From WHSW01 sp963842795 (GTDB taxonomy: Bacteria > Actinomycetota > Thermoleophilia > Solirubrobacterales > 70-9), in assembly GCA_963842795.1 (NCBI GenBank), contig CAWJHV010000041.1:62001-126000 (forward strand): a stretch of 64,000 nt of DNA. Reading direction: 5' to 3'. Shown here piece after piece: positions 47,415 through 56,493 of this stretch; position 1 is the first letter of the stretch; each line of letters opens with the position of its first letter. The notes beneath the pieces are model-generated. The model made no database searches. It saw only the letters and a program-made list of their open reading frames with translations, and had not been told where the DNA came from. The translations under genes were made by a program, and so were the position numbers.

Positions 47415-48666
47415 TTCTGCTTCGCCCCCTGCCCGTCGCCCGGCCGCGGTCGCCGTCGCCGCCGGCTCCGCCGCCGGCTCGCGCCGGTCGGCGCCGCGGG
47501 CGCGGCGCAGGCCGCCTGCAGATCGGCCGACATCTGGTCGCGGTCGTCGTCGTCGCCGAAGCGGAAGTGGCCGCGGTCGTCGAGGTCGGCGTCGTCGTCG
47601 TTGATCACCCGCAGCTCGCCGAGGTCGACCTCGCCGCGTGAGGTCGAGGCGCGGAGTCGCGGTCGAGCCGGCGTTCGCCTGGCTGTGGACGTCGACGCCG
47701 TCCGAGTCGTCGCCGGCGACCCGCAGGTTGCCGGCGCGGGCGTCGAGGTCGGTGGTCACGCAGACGTCGGAGGGGACCGCGACGACGCCCTCGCCGATGC
47801 CCGAGGTCCACGTTGAGGTCGACGACGGTGTCGTCCTGCCAGTCGAGCTGGCGCAGGTCGACCACCAGGCGGCCGATGCCGAGCTCGTAGCCTCGCGGGC
47901 ACCGAGGCGACCGAGAGCGGCCGGTAGGTGCGCTCGCCGACCCCGTCGCCGAAGGAGACGTCGGCCGCGGAGACGGCGCCGAGCGGCACCGCGAGCGCCA
48001 GCGCCGGGGCGATCAGCCAGCGGGCGCCGCCGTTGAAGGCCGCGAGCGCGAGCAGCGCGCCGATCGCGATCACGACGCAGCGGCGACGAGCGACCCCGTG
48101 GCCGGTGGCCGCCGCCCAGGCGCGGCGACCGCCGCGATCGAGAGGCCGATGAAGGCGGCGAAGGCGATCAGCACCGTGCCCAGGACGCCGCCGCGAGCCC
48201 GAGCGCCCGCGGCCGCGCTGCGGGCGATCAGGATCGCGGCGCGCCGACGAGCAGGCGCGACGAAGAGGAACGGGCTCCAGAAGAAGCCGTGGCCCCAGCC
48301 GGGGCCGTCGAACACGCCCCAGCTGAGCGCGATCACCACGAGCGCGATGCCGGCGCCGATCGCGAGCGCCTCGGAGCGCTCGGCGGGCGGCGGGCCGACC
48401 TCGCCGCCCTCGTCGGCGGCGGTGGGCACGAACAGGGCGAGGGCGACGTAGGCGATCACGCCGAGCCCGCCGAAGAAGACCGAGATCGCGAACGCGATCC
48501 GGACGATGACCGGGTCGACGTTGAAGTAGCGGCCGAGCCCGCCGGCGACGCCGGCGATCATCCGGTCGCGCGCGAGCGCAGCAGCCGCCTCGGGCCCTGG
48601 GCTCCGGCGGCGCTCCGGCGGCGGCTCGGGCGGCGGCAGTTGGGCGGTCGTGTCCTGGTCGCTCAT
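47411..48666 (-). CDS. PspC-domain, LiaF-like membrane protein (frameshifts)
   Basis: About 415 residues after correction. The N-terminus has a proline-rich lead and a PspC domain (ARDRMIAGVAGGLGRYFNVD, PVIVRIAFAISVFFGG), then several helices, and a C-terminal extracytoplasmic beta-rich domain (VVDLRQLDWQDDTVVDLNVD, GELRVINDDDADLDDRGHF) like the LiaF/DUF2154 regulator domain. The ATG at 48666 has a strong GAGGAGGAAC ribosome site. Breaks lie near 48250, 48110, 47900, 47800 and 47640. It is the first gene of the three-gene signalling operon and probably the inhibitory or sensing partner of the kinase. Confidence 0.75.
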
Positions 48667-48737
48667 CGTCGTTCCTCCTCGAATCGTTGTCGATGAGGCC
48701 AGGGTCGCGCGGTGCGGCGCCGCGCGTCTATTGGGGA

Positions 48738-49274
48738 TCACCCTGAGCGACCCCCGTCGGTCCCGGGGGGCGACGGGGCGGCTAGTCGCTCGCCGGCGGC
48801 GAAGTCCTCGGGGGAGACCTCGTCGAGGAAGTCCTTGAACTTCTCGACGACCTCCTCCTGGTCCTCGACCTCGTGCTCGAACTCGATCGAGGACTCGTCG
48901 ATCACGTCCTCGGCGGCGAAGATCGGCGCCTGGCAGCGGACCGCGAGCGCGATCGCGTCGGAGGGACGGGAGTCGATCTCGATCTCCGAGCCGTTGACCG
49001 AGATCGTGATCGAGGCGTAGAAGGTGTTGTCGCGCAGCTCGGTGACCGAGACCCGCTCGCACTTCGCCTCGAGCTGCTCGAGCAGGTCGTTGAGCAGGTC
49101 GTGGGTCATCGGCCGCGGGGTCTGCGCGCCCTGGAGCTTCATCAGGATCGCCGCCGCCTCGGGATGGCCGATCCAGATCGGCAGGAAGCGGTTGCCGTCG
49201 ACGGTCTTCAGCAGCACGATCGGCTGCTTGCCGACCATGTCGAAGCTGACGCCGTAGATCTGCATCTGCTGCAT
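48738..49274 (-). CDS. Bifunctional nuclease family (DUF151) protein
   Basis: 178 residues, unbroken, from the ATG at 49274. The DUF151 core is clear: MVGKQPIVLLKTVDGNRFLP, IWIGHPEAAAILMKLQG, RPMTHDLLNDLLEQL and SRPSDAIALAVRCQAPIF. The C-terminal 50 residues are acidic. Members of the family have been described with RNase/DNase activity, but their physiological role is poorly known. It is divergent from the SRPBCC gene across 88 bp. Confidence 0.88.
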   Translation of the reverse strand: MQQMQIYGVSFDMVGKQPIVLLKTVDGNRFLPIWIGHPEAAAILMKLQGAQTPRPMTHDLLNDLLEQLEAKCERVSVTELRDNTFYASITISVNGSEIEIDSRPSDAIALAVRCQAPIFAAEDVIDESSIEFEHEVEDQEEVVEKFKDFLDEVSPEDFAAGERLAAPSPPGTDGGRSG

Positions 49275-49362
49275 GGGTTGGTCCCGGGCCCTGGGTCGAT
49301 TGGCTCGCCTGGGAGCCATTATAGGTCTGGCCGTTTCCGCCACTGGTGCGAGAATCAAGGCG

Positions 49363-49819
49363 ATGTCGCATTGCCGTCAGCAGGGTTTCATCGACGCTCC
49401 CGTCGAACGCGTCTGGGAGCTGATCGCCGACGTCGAGCACCATCCGGAGTGGTGGCCGCGGGTGCTCGAGGTCGACGCCGACGTCGTCGAGGAGGGCGCC
49501 ACCTACCGCCAGCTCACCGAGACCCCGCGCGGCAAGGACGAGATGCAGCTGCTGATCGAGAGCCGCGAGGAGCTCCGCAACCTGCGCATCCGGTGCCTGA
49601 CGACGGGAACGTTCGTCCGCTTCGAGATGACCGAGGCCCGCGGCGGCACGTTCGTCGACGAGCGAGATGGGCATGGACCCGCACGGCTGCGCTCCGGGTC
49701 GTGGACGCGGTCGCGGGGCGCGCTACTTCACGGCAGAGACGCGTACGCTCGACAATCGAACAGGCGAGCACGCAGCATGCGACGCTCTGGCGACGCGCCG
49801 ACGGGCAGCCGGAGGATGA
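49363..49819 (+). CDS. SRPBCC (polyketide cyclase/START-like) family protein (frameshift)
   Basis: About 150 residues. The N-terminus DAPVERVWELIADVEHHPEWWP and the following beta strands are the typical hydrophobic-ligand-binding SRPBCC fold. The frame breaks near 49670; in a shifted frame the C-terminal helix reads RYFTAETRTLDNRTGEH and ends at 49817-49819. The ligand or partner is unknown; such small proteins often bind lipids or act in aromatic pathways. Confidence 0.75.
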
Positions 49820-49938
49820 GCTGATTGCTGGTGGGCGAGTCGAGGCGCGCTGTTGGGGCATCGCCAACGGCGCGCTGATCTGCCTGTGCTTCTGGATCGA
49901 CGGTGGGGATTGCGGTGGGCTCTGGACGTCGTTACTGA

Positions 49939-49966
49939 CTGAGGCGCGCGCGACCGCGCGGCTCAG
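49939..49966. terminator. GC-rich hairpin between convergent genes
   Basis: CTGAGGCGCGCG and CGCGCGGCTCAG form an almost perfect hairpin (one mismatch) in the 218 bp gap between the SRPBCC gene ending at 49819 and the metzincin gene ending at 50038. No U-run follows, so it could serve as a bidirectional GC-hairpin terminator of the type proposed for actinobacteria. The rest of the gap shows nothing recognisable. Confidence 0.4.
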
Positions 49967-50037
49967 TACGCGGATTCGAACGTCTGCTTGTCGTGCTTGC
50001 GAGGTGGCGCTGCTGCCTTCGGCGATCGCCGGGCACA

Positions 50038-51002
50038 TCACTTCCGCGGGGAGTTCTCGCACTCAGGCGAGGCGTCGCGGTAGTGATCGCTGCGGCCGCC
50101 GACGTGGCCGAGCTCGTGGAGGGCGGCGCTCGACGAGGTAGGTCCCGGGCTTGGGCTTCTTCGTGCCGTGTACCGCCGCACGCCCTTCTCGAAGGCGATT
50201 CGAAGGAGTAGATCTCAGACGTGTGGGGAACGCGCACCAAGTCGCGAGCCGAGCGGGCCGTTCAGACGCCGCTCGGTGATCACGTCGTCCTGGTAGTGGG
50301 ACCCGCACTGCGTCTGCGGGTAGATGTGGGCCTTCCGCTTCCCGCTTGAAGGAAAGGGAGGCGTTGAGCTTGCTCCACTGCTTGGCGGCGTGGACGACGC
50401 GACCGCGGAAATCCGCCGGTAGCGCGGCGTCGACCCGGTATCGACCGACTTGTCCCGCATCCACCGCGTCGGGTAGGAATTCTGCGCCGAGCTCGCGATC
50501 GCGGTGACGCGAGGACGGAGCAAGCGACCGACCGCATTGCGGCGTCGAGAGCGAGGGTTCGTCGTCGTCTCATCACTCAGCGACCTCGCAGCACGCTCTC
50601 GCAGGCGCTCGCCCCTTCGGCTCTCACACCGCCCGGCTCGCGCGACGAGCAGGACGCTCGCGATCGGGTGGCAGTCCCGCTGGGCGAGCAGCTGAAGCTT
50701 CGCCGTGCCGCGCGGCGACCCGCACGAAGCGAAGCTTGAGCAGCGGGCGAAAGTGGCGGCGGAGAAACTGCCGCAGCGCCTCGCGGGGCGCGGGCGCGAA
50801 CTGCTGCGGGGGTCGCCGTAGAGCGCTTCCCCGATGATCTCCCGATCACCGGCCGGGCACTCGAGCGCGACGGCGGCCTGCCCCGGGGACTCGGGCCCGG
50901 CGGCAACTCCGCCGGCGGACGAGCGGGGATCCGGAGCAGGAGGCCGATCGCAATCAGTATCGCTGCGCCGGCTGAGATACGGAGCGCGCGATTGACAAGC
51001 AT
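50038..51002 (-). CDS. Secreted metzincin-like zinc metalloprotease (frameshifts)
   Basis: The ATG at 51002 begins a signal peptide (RALRISAGAAILIAIGLLL). After several frame breaks, the segment YRVDAALPADFRGRVVHAA with KQWSKLNASLSFK resembles the first part of matrixin-like domains, and HELGHVGGRSDHY (50118-50080) is the HExxHxxGxxD zinc site of metzincins, with Asp as third ligand as in snapalysin-type enzymes. The frame of this motif ends at a TGA at 50040-50038. About 315 residues if corrected. The middle region (50150-50800) is poorly resolved. Substrate unknown; exported. Confidence 0.65.
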
Positions 51003-51108
51003 GTGCCAGTGTGCAACTTACTACGTTTCGTGTACTCCGTCCGCAAGTAGCAGCGTCGGCTACGCGCCAGCGCGAGGAGCGCGAGCACGCCGTGAGGGTT
51101 CCGGGGGA

Positions 51109-51182
51109 TGGGCGATCGTGGACTCGAACCACGGACCTCGTCCTTATCAGAGACGCGCTCTAACCAACTGAGCTAATCGCCC
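51109..51182 (-). tRNA. tRNA-Ile (anticodon GAT)
   Basis: Acceptor GGGCGAT pairs with ATCGCCC, the D-arm is TAGCTCAGTTGGTTAGAGC, anticodon stem CGTCT/GGACG encloses loop CTGATAA (anticodon GAT), and the T-arm is CGTGGTTCGAGTCCACG. CCA is not encoded. The 106 bp between it and the metzincin gene shows no gene. Confidence 0.96.
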
Positions 51183-51212
51183 GCGCTGGTCGGGCATTCT
51201 AGGAGACCGCGA

Positions 51213-51835
51213 ATGCCACGACGACCCGACATGCCGGCGCTCGACCGGGGCGACCTCGACCTCGACCCGATCGCCCAGTTCCAGGCCTGGTTCGAGCTCG
51301 CCGAGCGCGAGGTGCCGCTGCGCCGAGGCGATGACCCTGGCGACCGTCGACGCCGACGGCGCCCCGGACGCGCGCATGGTGCTGCTCAAGGGGGTCGACC
51401 CGCGCGGGTTTCGCTTCTTCACCAACCACGAGTCGTCGAAGGGGGGCGCAGCTCGCCGCCTCGGGCGCGCGCGGCGCTGGTCGTCTACTGGCGCGAGCTC
51501 GACCGCCAGGTGCGGGTCCGCGGGCGCGGTCGAGCGGCTCGACGACGAGGAGTCCGACGCCTACTTCGCCACCCGGCCCCGCGACTCGCAGCTCGGCGCC
51601 TGGGCCTCGCCGCAGTCGCGGCCGATCGGCCTCGCGCGACCGAGCTCGACCAGCTCTCGACGAGGCCGAGGCGCGGTTCGCCGAGGGCGAGGTCCCGCGG
51701 CCCGACGCACTGGGGCGGGTATCTGTTGTGCCCGAGGAGATCGAGTTCTGGCAGGGCCGGGTCGGGCGGCTGCACGACCGCTTCCGCTACACCCGCGAGC
51801 GCGCGGGGTGGCGGATCGAGCGGCTGGCGCCGTAG
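51213..51835 (+). CDS. pdxH: Pyridoxamine 5'-phosphate oxidase (frameshifts)
   Basis: About 206 residues after correction. The FMN-binding signatures are in order: TLATVDADGAPDARMVLLKG, FRFFTNHESSKG, ALVVYWRELDRQVRVRG, and SQLGAWASPQS, with THWGGYLLCPEEIEFWQGR at the C-terminus (cut here into pieces by frame). It oxidises pyridoxine or pyridoxamine phosphate to PLP. Breaks lie near 51325, 51445, 51525, 51640 and 51735. Divergent from tRNA-Ile; convergent with parB. Confidence 0.9.
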
Positions 51836-51846
51836 GGCGCCTGGCG

Positions 51847-52707
51847 CTAGGCGCGGCTCGATGCCGCGCGGCGAACTCGAGCAGCTCGTCGATGTCGTCG
51901 AAGTGCAGCTCGGCCCGCAGCCCCTTGCGTGCGACGCGCGGACCCTGACGCCGTGGCCGAAGGCCTCCTCGAGCGCCTCCTCGGCGCGCAGCATCGCCGC
52001 CTGCTGGTCGGGATGGGCGACGACCTTCGGCCGTCGGCGTCGCCTCCGCGGCCTTGGCCCGGCGCTCGGTCTCGCGCACCGACCAGCCCGCGGCGACGGC
52101 GTCGCGGGCGAGGCGGCGGCGGACCTCGTTGCCCTTCGCGATCAGGATCGCCCGGCCGTGGCCCTCGCTGAGCGCGCCCTCGGAGAGCAGGTCGAGCACG
52201 TCGTCGGGGAGGTCGAGCAGCCGGATCAGGTTCGAGATCGCGGGGCGGGTGCGGCCGAGGCGGCGGGCGAGCTCCTCCTTCGAGAGCCCGAGCTCGTCGA
52301 CCAGCGTCGGCGCAGGCGCGCGCCTCGTCGACCGGGTTCAGGTCCTCGCGGGCGACGTTCTCGATCAGCGCCGTCTGCATCCGCTGGGCCTCGTCCTCGT
52401 CGCGGACGATCGCCGGCACCGTCTCGAGCCCGGCCTCGCGCGCCGCGCGCCAGCGCCGCTCGCCGGCGATCAGCTCGTAGCGGCCGTCGCGGAGCGGTCG
52501 CACGAGCAGCGGCTGGATCGATCCCGGCCTCGGCGATCGACTCGCGCCAGGGCCGAGATCGTCTCCGGGTCGAACGCTCCGGCGCGGCTGGTCGGGGTTG
52601 GGCCGGATCAGCGCGACCGGGATCTCGCGGAAGGCCGGCTCGCCGATCCCGGTCTCGGGCAGGATCGCCGCCAGGCCCGCGGCCGATGCCCGCGCGTCGG
52701 TGCTCAC
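51847..52707 (-). CDS. parB: Chromosome partitioning protein ParB (frameshifts)
   Basis: About 285 residues after correction. The N-terminal nuclease-like domain has IRPNPDQPRR, QPLLVRPLRDGRYELIAGE, RRWRAAREAGL and the arginine-box region TALIENVAREDLNPVDEA; a helix-turn-helix (ALSEGHGRAILIAKGNEVRR) follows; and the C-terminal dimerisation end reads LHFDDIDELLEFAA. It binds parS sites and spreads, hydrolysing CTP in studied members. Breaks lie near 52570, 52525, 52315, 52040 and 51920. The GTG at 52707 overlaps the parA stop. Confidence 0.92.
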   Translation of the reverse strand: MSTDARASAAGLAAILPETGIGEPAFREIPVALIRPNPDQPRRSVRPGDDLGPGASRSPRPGSIQPLLVRPLRDGRYELIAGERRWRAAREAGLETVPAIVRDEDEAQRMQTALIENVAREDLNPVDEARACADAGRRARALEGGARPPPRPHPPRDLEPDPAARPPRRRARPALRGRAQRGPRPGDPDREGQRGPPPPRPRRRRRGLVGARDRAPGQGRGGDADGRRSSPIPTSRRRCCAPRRRSRRPSATASGSARRTQGAAGRAALRRHRRAARVRRAASSRA

Positions 52708-53492
52708 GCCGCGACCGCCTCGTCGTCGGCCTCGCGCCGCGCGAGCTCGACGCGCCAGCGCCCGGTAGGCCTCGGCGCCGCGCGAGCCGGGCGCGTGGTC
52801 GATCACCGGCACCCCGTGGCTCGGGGCCTCGGCGATGCGGACGCTTCTCGGGATCACGGTATCGAACACCTGTTCGCCTAGATGCTGCGCAGCTCCGCCT
52901 CCACGTCCTGTGCGAGGCGGGTGCGCTCGTCGTGCATGGTGATCAGCACGCCGGTCAGAATCAGGCGCCGGGTTGAGCCCGCGGCGGACGAGGTCGAGCG
53001 TCTCCAGGAACTGCACGAGCCCCTCGAGCGCCAGGTACTCGGCCTGCACCGGGACGATCACCCGGTCGGCGGCGGCGAGCGCGTTGACCGTCAGCGGCCC
53101 GAGCGAGGGCGGGCAGTCGAGCAGCGTCATCGCGAAGCGCTCGCGCACCGGGCCGAGGCCGTCGCGCAGCCGGCGCTCGTAGCCGTCGAGCCGCGGCAGC
53201 TCGACCGAGGCGCCGGCGAGGTCGCGGTTGGCCGGCACGATCCAGAGGTTGTCGGGGCCCGCCGGGCCGCGCCGCCGTCGCGACCGAGGCCTCGCCGCGT
53301 CAGGCAGTCGTACGAGGACGGGGCGCTCGTCGCGGTCGAGCCCAAGCGCAACCGTTGCGTTGCACTGCGGGTCGAGGTCGACGAGCAGCACCTGCCGGCC
53401 CTCGGCCGCCAGCGCAGGCGGCGAGGTTGACCGCGGTGGTCGTCTTGCCCACCCCGCCCTTCTGGTTCGCGAGTCGCGTAGACGGCTCCCAT
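52704..53492 (-). CDS. parA: Chromosome partitioning ATPase ParA/Soj (frameshifts)
   Basis: About 262 residues after correction. The deviant Walker A region (KGG then VGKTTTAVNLA across a break near 53460), the strand VLLVDLDPQCNATVALGLD, and the switch segment LLDCPPSLGPLTVNALAAAD are those of chromosomal ParA. It ends READDEAVAA, the TGA overlapping the parB GTG. With ParB it segregates the origin region. Breaks also occur near 53420, 53285, 52970 and 52890. Confidence 0.92.
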
Positions 53493-53503
53493 CGGCTCCG
53501 ACC

Positions 53504-54229
53504 TTAGACCCAGCGGGGGCGGCTAGCCCGGCCGCGCTCGGTTTCCGCTCCGAGCGGCCGCTTCTTCGCCATTCCCGGGCGCCGCGGCAGCCCGGCGGGG
53601 GTCGGCCCGGCCTTGCGGACGACGTGCAGGTGGCGGTGCTCGAAGCCCGCCTCCGGCCCGACCGCGACGCACCTCGTCGGCGATCCATCGCCAGCCGCTC
53701 GCCGGCGCGCTCGAGCTCGGCCTCCTCCTCGGGATCGCGGCGGCCCTTCCAGGCGACCAGCGCGCCGCCCTCGCGCAGCAGCGGCGAGGCGAGCTCGGCC
53801 AGGGTCGCCAGGCGCCCGACGGCGCGCGCGGTGACGACGTCGTAGGCCTCGCGGCCGCCGCCGGGCTCGGGCTCGCCGCCCAGGCCTCGGCGCGCGCGCG
53901 GACCGCGCGGGCGTTGGCGAGCCGCGCGGCGCGCGATCGCGCGCTCGATGAACTCGGCACTTGCGGCCACCGACTCGATCAGGTCGACCCGGGTCTCCGG
54001 CAGCGCCGCGGCCAGCACCAGTCCCGGGAACCCGGCGCCGGCGCCGACGTCGGCGAGCGCCGCGCGGCGTGCCGACGAGCTCGAGGCCGGTGAGCGAGTC
54101 GCGCGACGTGGACCCGCCAGGCCTCGCTCGGGGTCGCGGACCGAGCTCAGCGACGCCGGGTCGCGCGCGCGAGCAGCTCGAGCACGCGGCTCCGAGGCGG
54201 CGGCGGAGCTCGCCGTCGTCAGCGCTCAA
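53504..54229 (-). CDS. rsmG: 16S rRNA (guanine-N7) methyltransferase RsmG (frameshifts)
   Basis: About 240 residues after correction. The TTG at 54229 overlaps the jag stop (TTGA). Segments DSLTGLELVGTPR, VGAGAGFPGLVLAAALPETR (SAM site, split by a break near 54060) and YDVVTARAVGRLATLAELA with LREGGALVAWKGR are typical of RsmG/GidB, which methylates G527 of 16S rRNA. The C-terminus is basic (MAKKRPLGAETER). Position between jag and parA is the conserved one near bacterial origins. Confidence 0.9.
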   Translation of the reverse strand: MSADDGELRRRLGAACSSCSRARPGVAELGPRPRARPGGSTSRDSLTGLELVGTPRGARRRRRRRRVPGTGAGRGAAGDPGRPDRVGGRKCRVHRARDRAPRGSPTPARSARAPRPGRRARARRRPRGLRRRHRARRRAPGDPGRARLAAAARGRRAGRLEGPPRSRGGGRARARRRAAGDGSPTRCVAVGPEAGFEHRHLHVVRKAGPTPAGLPRRPGMAKKRPLGAETERGRASRPRWV

Positions 54230-54705
54230 TCGCCGACCAGCGGGGCGACGATCACGCAGCGCTCGGGCTCCTCGCCCTCGCTGAACGTCTCCAGTCCCGG
54301 GCGCTCCGCGAGCCGGTCGTGGACGATCTTGCGCTCGGTCGGGGTCATCGGCTCGAGCTCGATCTCCTTGCCGCTCTCGAGCGCCCGGTCGGCGGCGCGG
54401 TCGGCCTGGCGCTCGACCGTCTCGCGGCGGCGCTCGCGATAGCCGGCGGCGTCGACCGAGACCCGCTTGCGCTCGCCGCGGCCGCGGAAGGCGACCCGGT
54501 AGCAGAGCAGCTGGACCGCGTCGATCGTCTGGCCGCGGCGGCCGATCAGCAGCCCGAGGTCCTCGCCCTCGACCCGGGCGGCGATCTCGTCCGGCGCGCT
54601 CCTCGACCACGATCTCGGCGTCGAGGTCGAGCGCGTCGACGATCTCGTCGAGCAGCGCCTCGACGCGCTCCGACGGGCTCGTCCGGGAAGGGGCTCGACG
54701 GTCAT
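54226..54705 (-). CDS. khpB: Jag/KhpB-type KH-R3H RNA-binding protein (frameshifts)
   Basis: About 158 residues after correction. The KH part has LLIGRRGQTIDAVQLL, followed by VAFRGRGERKRVSVDAAGYR, and the R3H part ELEPMTPTERKIVHDRLAE. KhpB binds RNA and affects envelope synthesis in Gram-positives. The ATG at 54705 overlaps the yidC stop, and breaks near 54683 and 54598 disrupt the acidic N-terminal helix (RVEALLDEIVDALDLDAEIV). Confidence 0.9.
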   Translation of the reverse strand: MTVEPLPGRARRSASRRCSTRSSTRSTSTPRSWSRSAPDEIAARVEGEDLGLLIGRRGQTIDAVQLLCYRVAFRGRGERKRVSVDAAGYRERRRETVERQADRAADRALESGKEIELEPMTPTERKIVHDRLAERPGLETFSEGEEPERCVIVAPLVGD

Positions 54706-55467
54706 TTGCGCTTCTTCTTCTTTCGCGGGGGTGGCGGCGGGGGCTTCGCCGCCTGCGACCTCCTCCGGGCTGCGGCGGGGTCGGCATCGGCATGATCCGC
54801 TGCACGACCACCTGCTGGCCGAGGCTCCAGATGTTGGTCGTGATCCAGTAGACGCGCGAGCCCGGCGGGCTGGCTGGCGATGATCGGCGCGAACAGCAGC
54901 GGCAGGGCGAGGAAGATGTAGCGCTGCGGGCCGGAGGTCGTCTGCGTGGTCGCGGTCGTGTAGAGGAACGTGAGCACCGTGGTGACGATGAAGAGGACGA
55001 TCAGGATCCACTTCTCGGCGCCCTCGGGCGACTCGAGGATGTTGTTGACGAAGAGGAAGCTGACCGCGTCGCCGCTCGACGAGCACGTCCTCGCTGAAGG
55101 CGTCGCCGCGCAGCAGCGAGTAGACCGCGATGAAGAACGGGATCTGGAGCAGGAACGGAAAGCAGGAGGCGAGCGGGTTGACGCCGTGCGCGCTTGTAGA
55201 GGGCGAGCATCTCGCGCTGCTGGCGCTCGCGGTCGTCCTTGTACTTCTGCCTGGACCTCCTTGAGCTCCGGCGCGACCAGCTGCATGCGCCGCATCGAGC
55301 GGATCCCGGTCAGCGACAGCGGCAGGGTGAAGCAGGCGGACGGTGAGGGTGAGGGCGACGATCGCCCAGCCCCAGCTGAGCCCGACCGTCTCGGCGAAGA
55401 ACTTGATGATCGCCTCGGCGAGGTCGACGAACGGCTGGAAGATGACCAGGACCGCGAGCACGCTCAT
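54702..55467 (-). CDS. yidC: Membrane protein insertase YidC (frameshifts)
   Basis: About 253 residues after correction, the short Gram-positive type without the large periplasmic domain. Segments: AETVGLSWGWAIVALTLTVR, MRRMQLVAPELKEVQAE, PLASCFPFLLQIPFFIAVYS and RYIFLALPLLFAPI, with a basic tail RKKKKRK that would contact the ribosome. It inserts membrane proteins alone or with SecYEG. The ATG at 55467 overlaps the yidD stop. Breaks lie near 55335, 55250, 55192, 55080 and 54865. Confidence 0.92.
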
Positions 55468-55789
55468 GCGTGAGCCCCCGTGTCAGGCGGGTGTGCGCGT
55501 GCTCGTGCGGAGCCGCGCGGTCGCGGAACAGGCGCCGGTCGGCGAGCTCGTCGACGCCGCCGTGGCTCCACGGGTTGCAGCGCACGACCCTCCATACGGC
55601 GAGGATCGTGCCCCTGATCACTCCCAGCTCGCGCACCGCCTGGACCGCGTAGGCCGAGCAGCTCGGGTAGTAGCGGCAGCGGGGCTTCAGATTGGGCGAG
55701 ATCGCCCACCGGTAGGCGTGCAGGGGAGCAGGAAGGCCTCGCGCAGGAGGCGCGCCAGGGTCGGCGGCGGTGGCGCGGACGCGTTTCAC
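55464..55789 (-). CDS. yidD: Membrane protein insertion efficiency factor YidD (frameshifts)
   Basis: About 108 residues. The family core HAYRWAISPNLKPRCRYYPS (residues about 24-43), with CSAYAVQAVRELG and WRVVRCNPWSHGG following, is complete and includes the three conserved cysteines. The GTG at 55789 lies four bases before the rnpA stop, so the genes overlap slightly, and the end overlaps yidC. Breaks near 55725 and 55515 affect the ends. Confidence 0.92.
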
Positions 55790-55796
55790 GTGTTAC
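55783..55796. promoter_or_regulatory. parS-like site
   Basis: GTTTCACGTGTTAC matches 12 of the 14 core bases of the bacterial parS consensus GTTTCACGTGAAAC. It overlaps the rnpA stop and the yidD start, three kilobases from parA-parB. Not tested; the two mismatches fall in one half-site. Confidence 0.4.
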
Positions 55797-56169
55797 GCCG
55801 TCCCGATCCCCGCCTCGGACAGCAATTCGCGCAAAGAGCGGTCGACGCCCGGGCGTTCCCTCACGCTCAACCAGACCTCGAACGTCAGGCCGGGCGACGA
55901 GCACGTAGTCGTGGTCGGCGGGCAGGCTGCGGCTGAGCGCCGCGAACGCCTCGCGCAGGGCGCGCTTGACCGCGTTGCGCTGCGACCGCGCCGCCGACCC
56001 GGCGGCCGACGGAGATCCCGAGGCGGACGTCGTCGGCGACCTCCTCGGCCCCGGCGCGCGGGAACGAGTAGAGGACCAGGTAGCGGTTCGCGTGCGAGCT
56101 GCCGTCGCGGAAGACGCGGTCGAAGTCGCCGCTGCGCGACAGCCGGCCGCGCTTTCGACGCTCGCTCAT
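55793..56169 (-). CDS. rnpA: Ribonuclease P protein component (one or more frameshifts)
   Basis: About 125 residues. The N-terminus RRKRGRLSRSGDFDRVFRDG and the core VRLGISVGRRVGGAV, followed across a break near 56000 by NAVKRALREAFAAL and DYVLVARPDVRG, are RnpA. It is the protein cofactor of the tRNA 5' processing RNA enzyme. ATG at 56169 is 55 bp from the rpmH stop. A second break near 55890 precedes the C-terminus SLRELLSEAGIGTA. Confidence 0.93.
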
Positions 56170-56224
56170 CGGCTCGGACGTACCGCGAACGTCGCCGGGC
56201 ACGGGGGCGCGGACTCGATCATCG

Positions 56225-56359
56225 CTACGGCGTCAGGCGCTTGCGGCCCTTGGCGCGGCGGCGGCGGATGACCTCGCGCCCGGAGCGGGTGCGCATCCGG
56301 GCGCGAAACCCGTGGGTTCGAGCCCGCTTGCGCTTCTTCGGCTGCCAGGTGCGCTTCAT
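56225..56359 (-). CDS. rpmH: Ribosomal protein bL34
   Basis: 44 residues, very basic, starting MKRTWQPKKRKRARTHGFRA and ending RRRRAKGRKRLTP; intact and of the normal length. First gene of the leftward rpmH-rnpA-yidD-yidC operon, divergent from dnaA. Confidence 0.97.
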   Translation of the reverse strand: MKRTWQPKKRKRARTHGFRARMRTRSGREVIRRRRAKGRKRLTP

Positions 56360-56493
56360 CGGATCGGCCAGTCTACAGACGGGGCTCGTCGACGCCCGCC
56401 CGCTGCCCGAGGCCGCACCGGGCTTTGTTTCCCCGCGTATTGCGGGGTGGGCCGCGGGCGCGCGCGGTGCGGGCGATTGTATGGTCGCCGGCG
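56360..56493. promoter_or_regulatory. rpmH-dnaA divergent spacer with hairpin
   Basis: The 134 bp spacer must hold both promoters. It contains a perfect inverted repeat CCCCGC-GTATT-GCGGGG (56431-56447), preceded by TTGTTT. No convincing -10/-35 pair or DnaA box was found here. The repeat could be an operator or a small hairpin in the dnaA leader. Confidence 0.4.
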
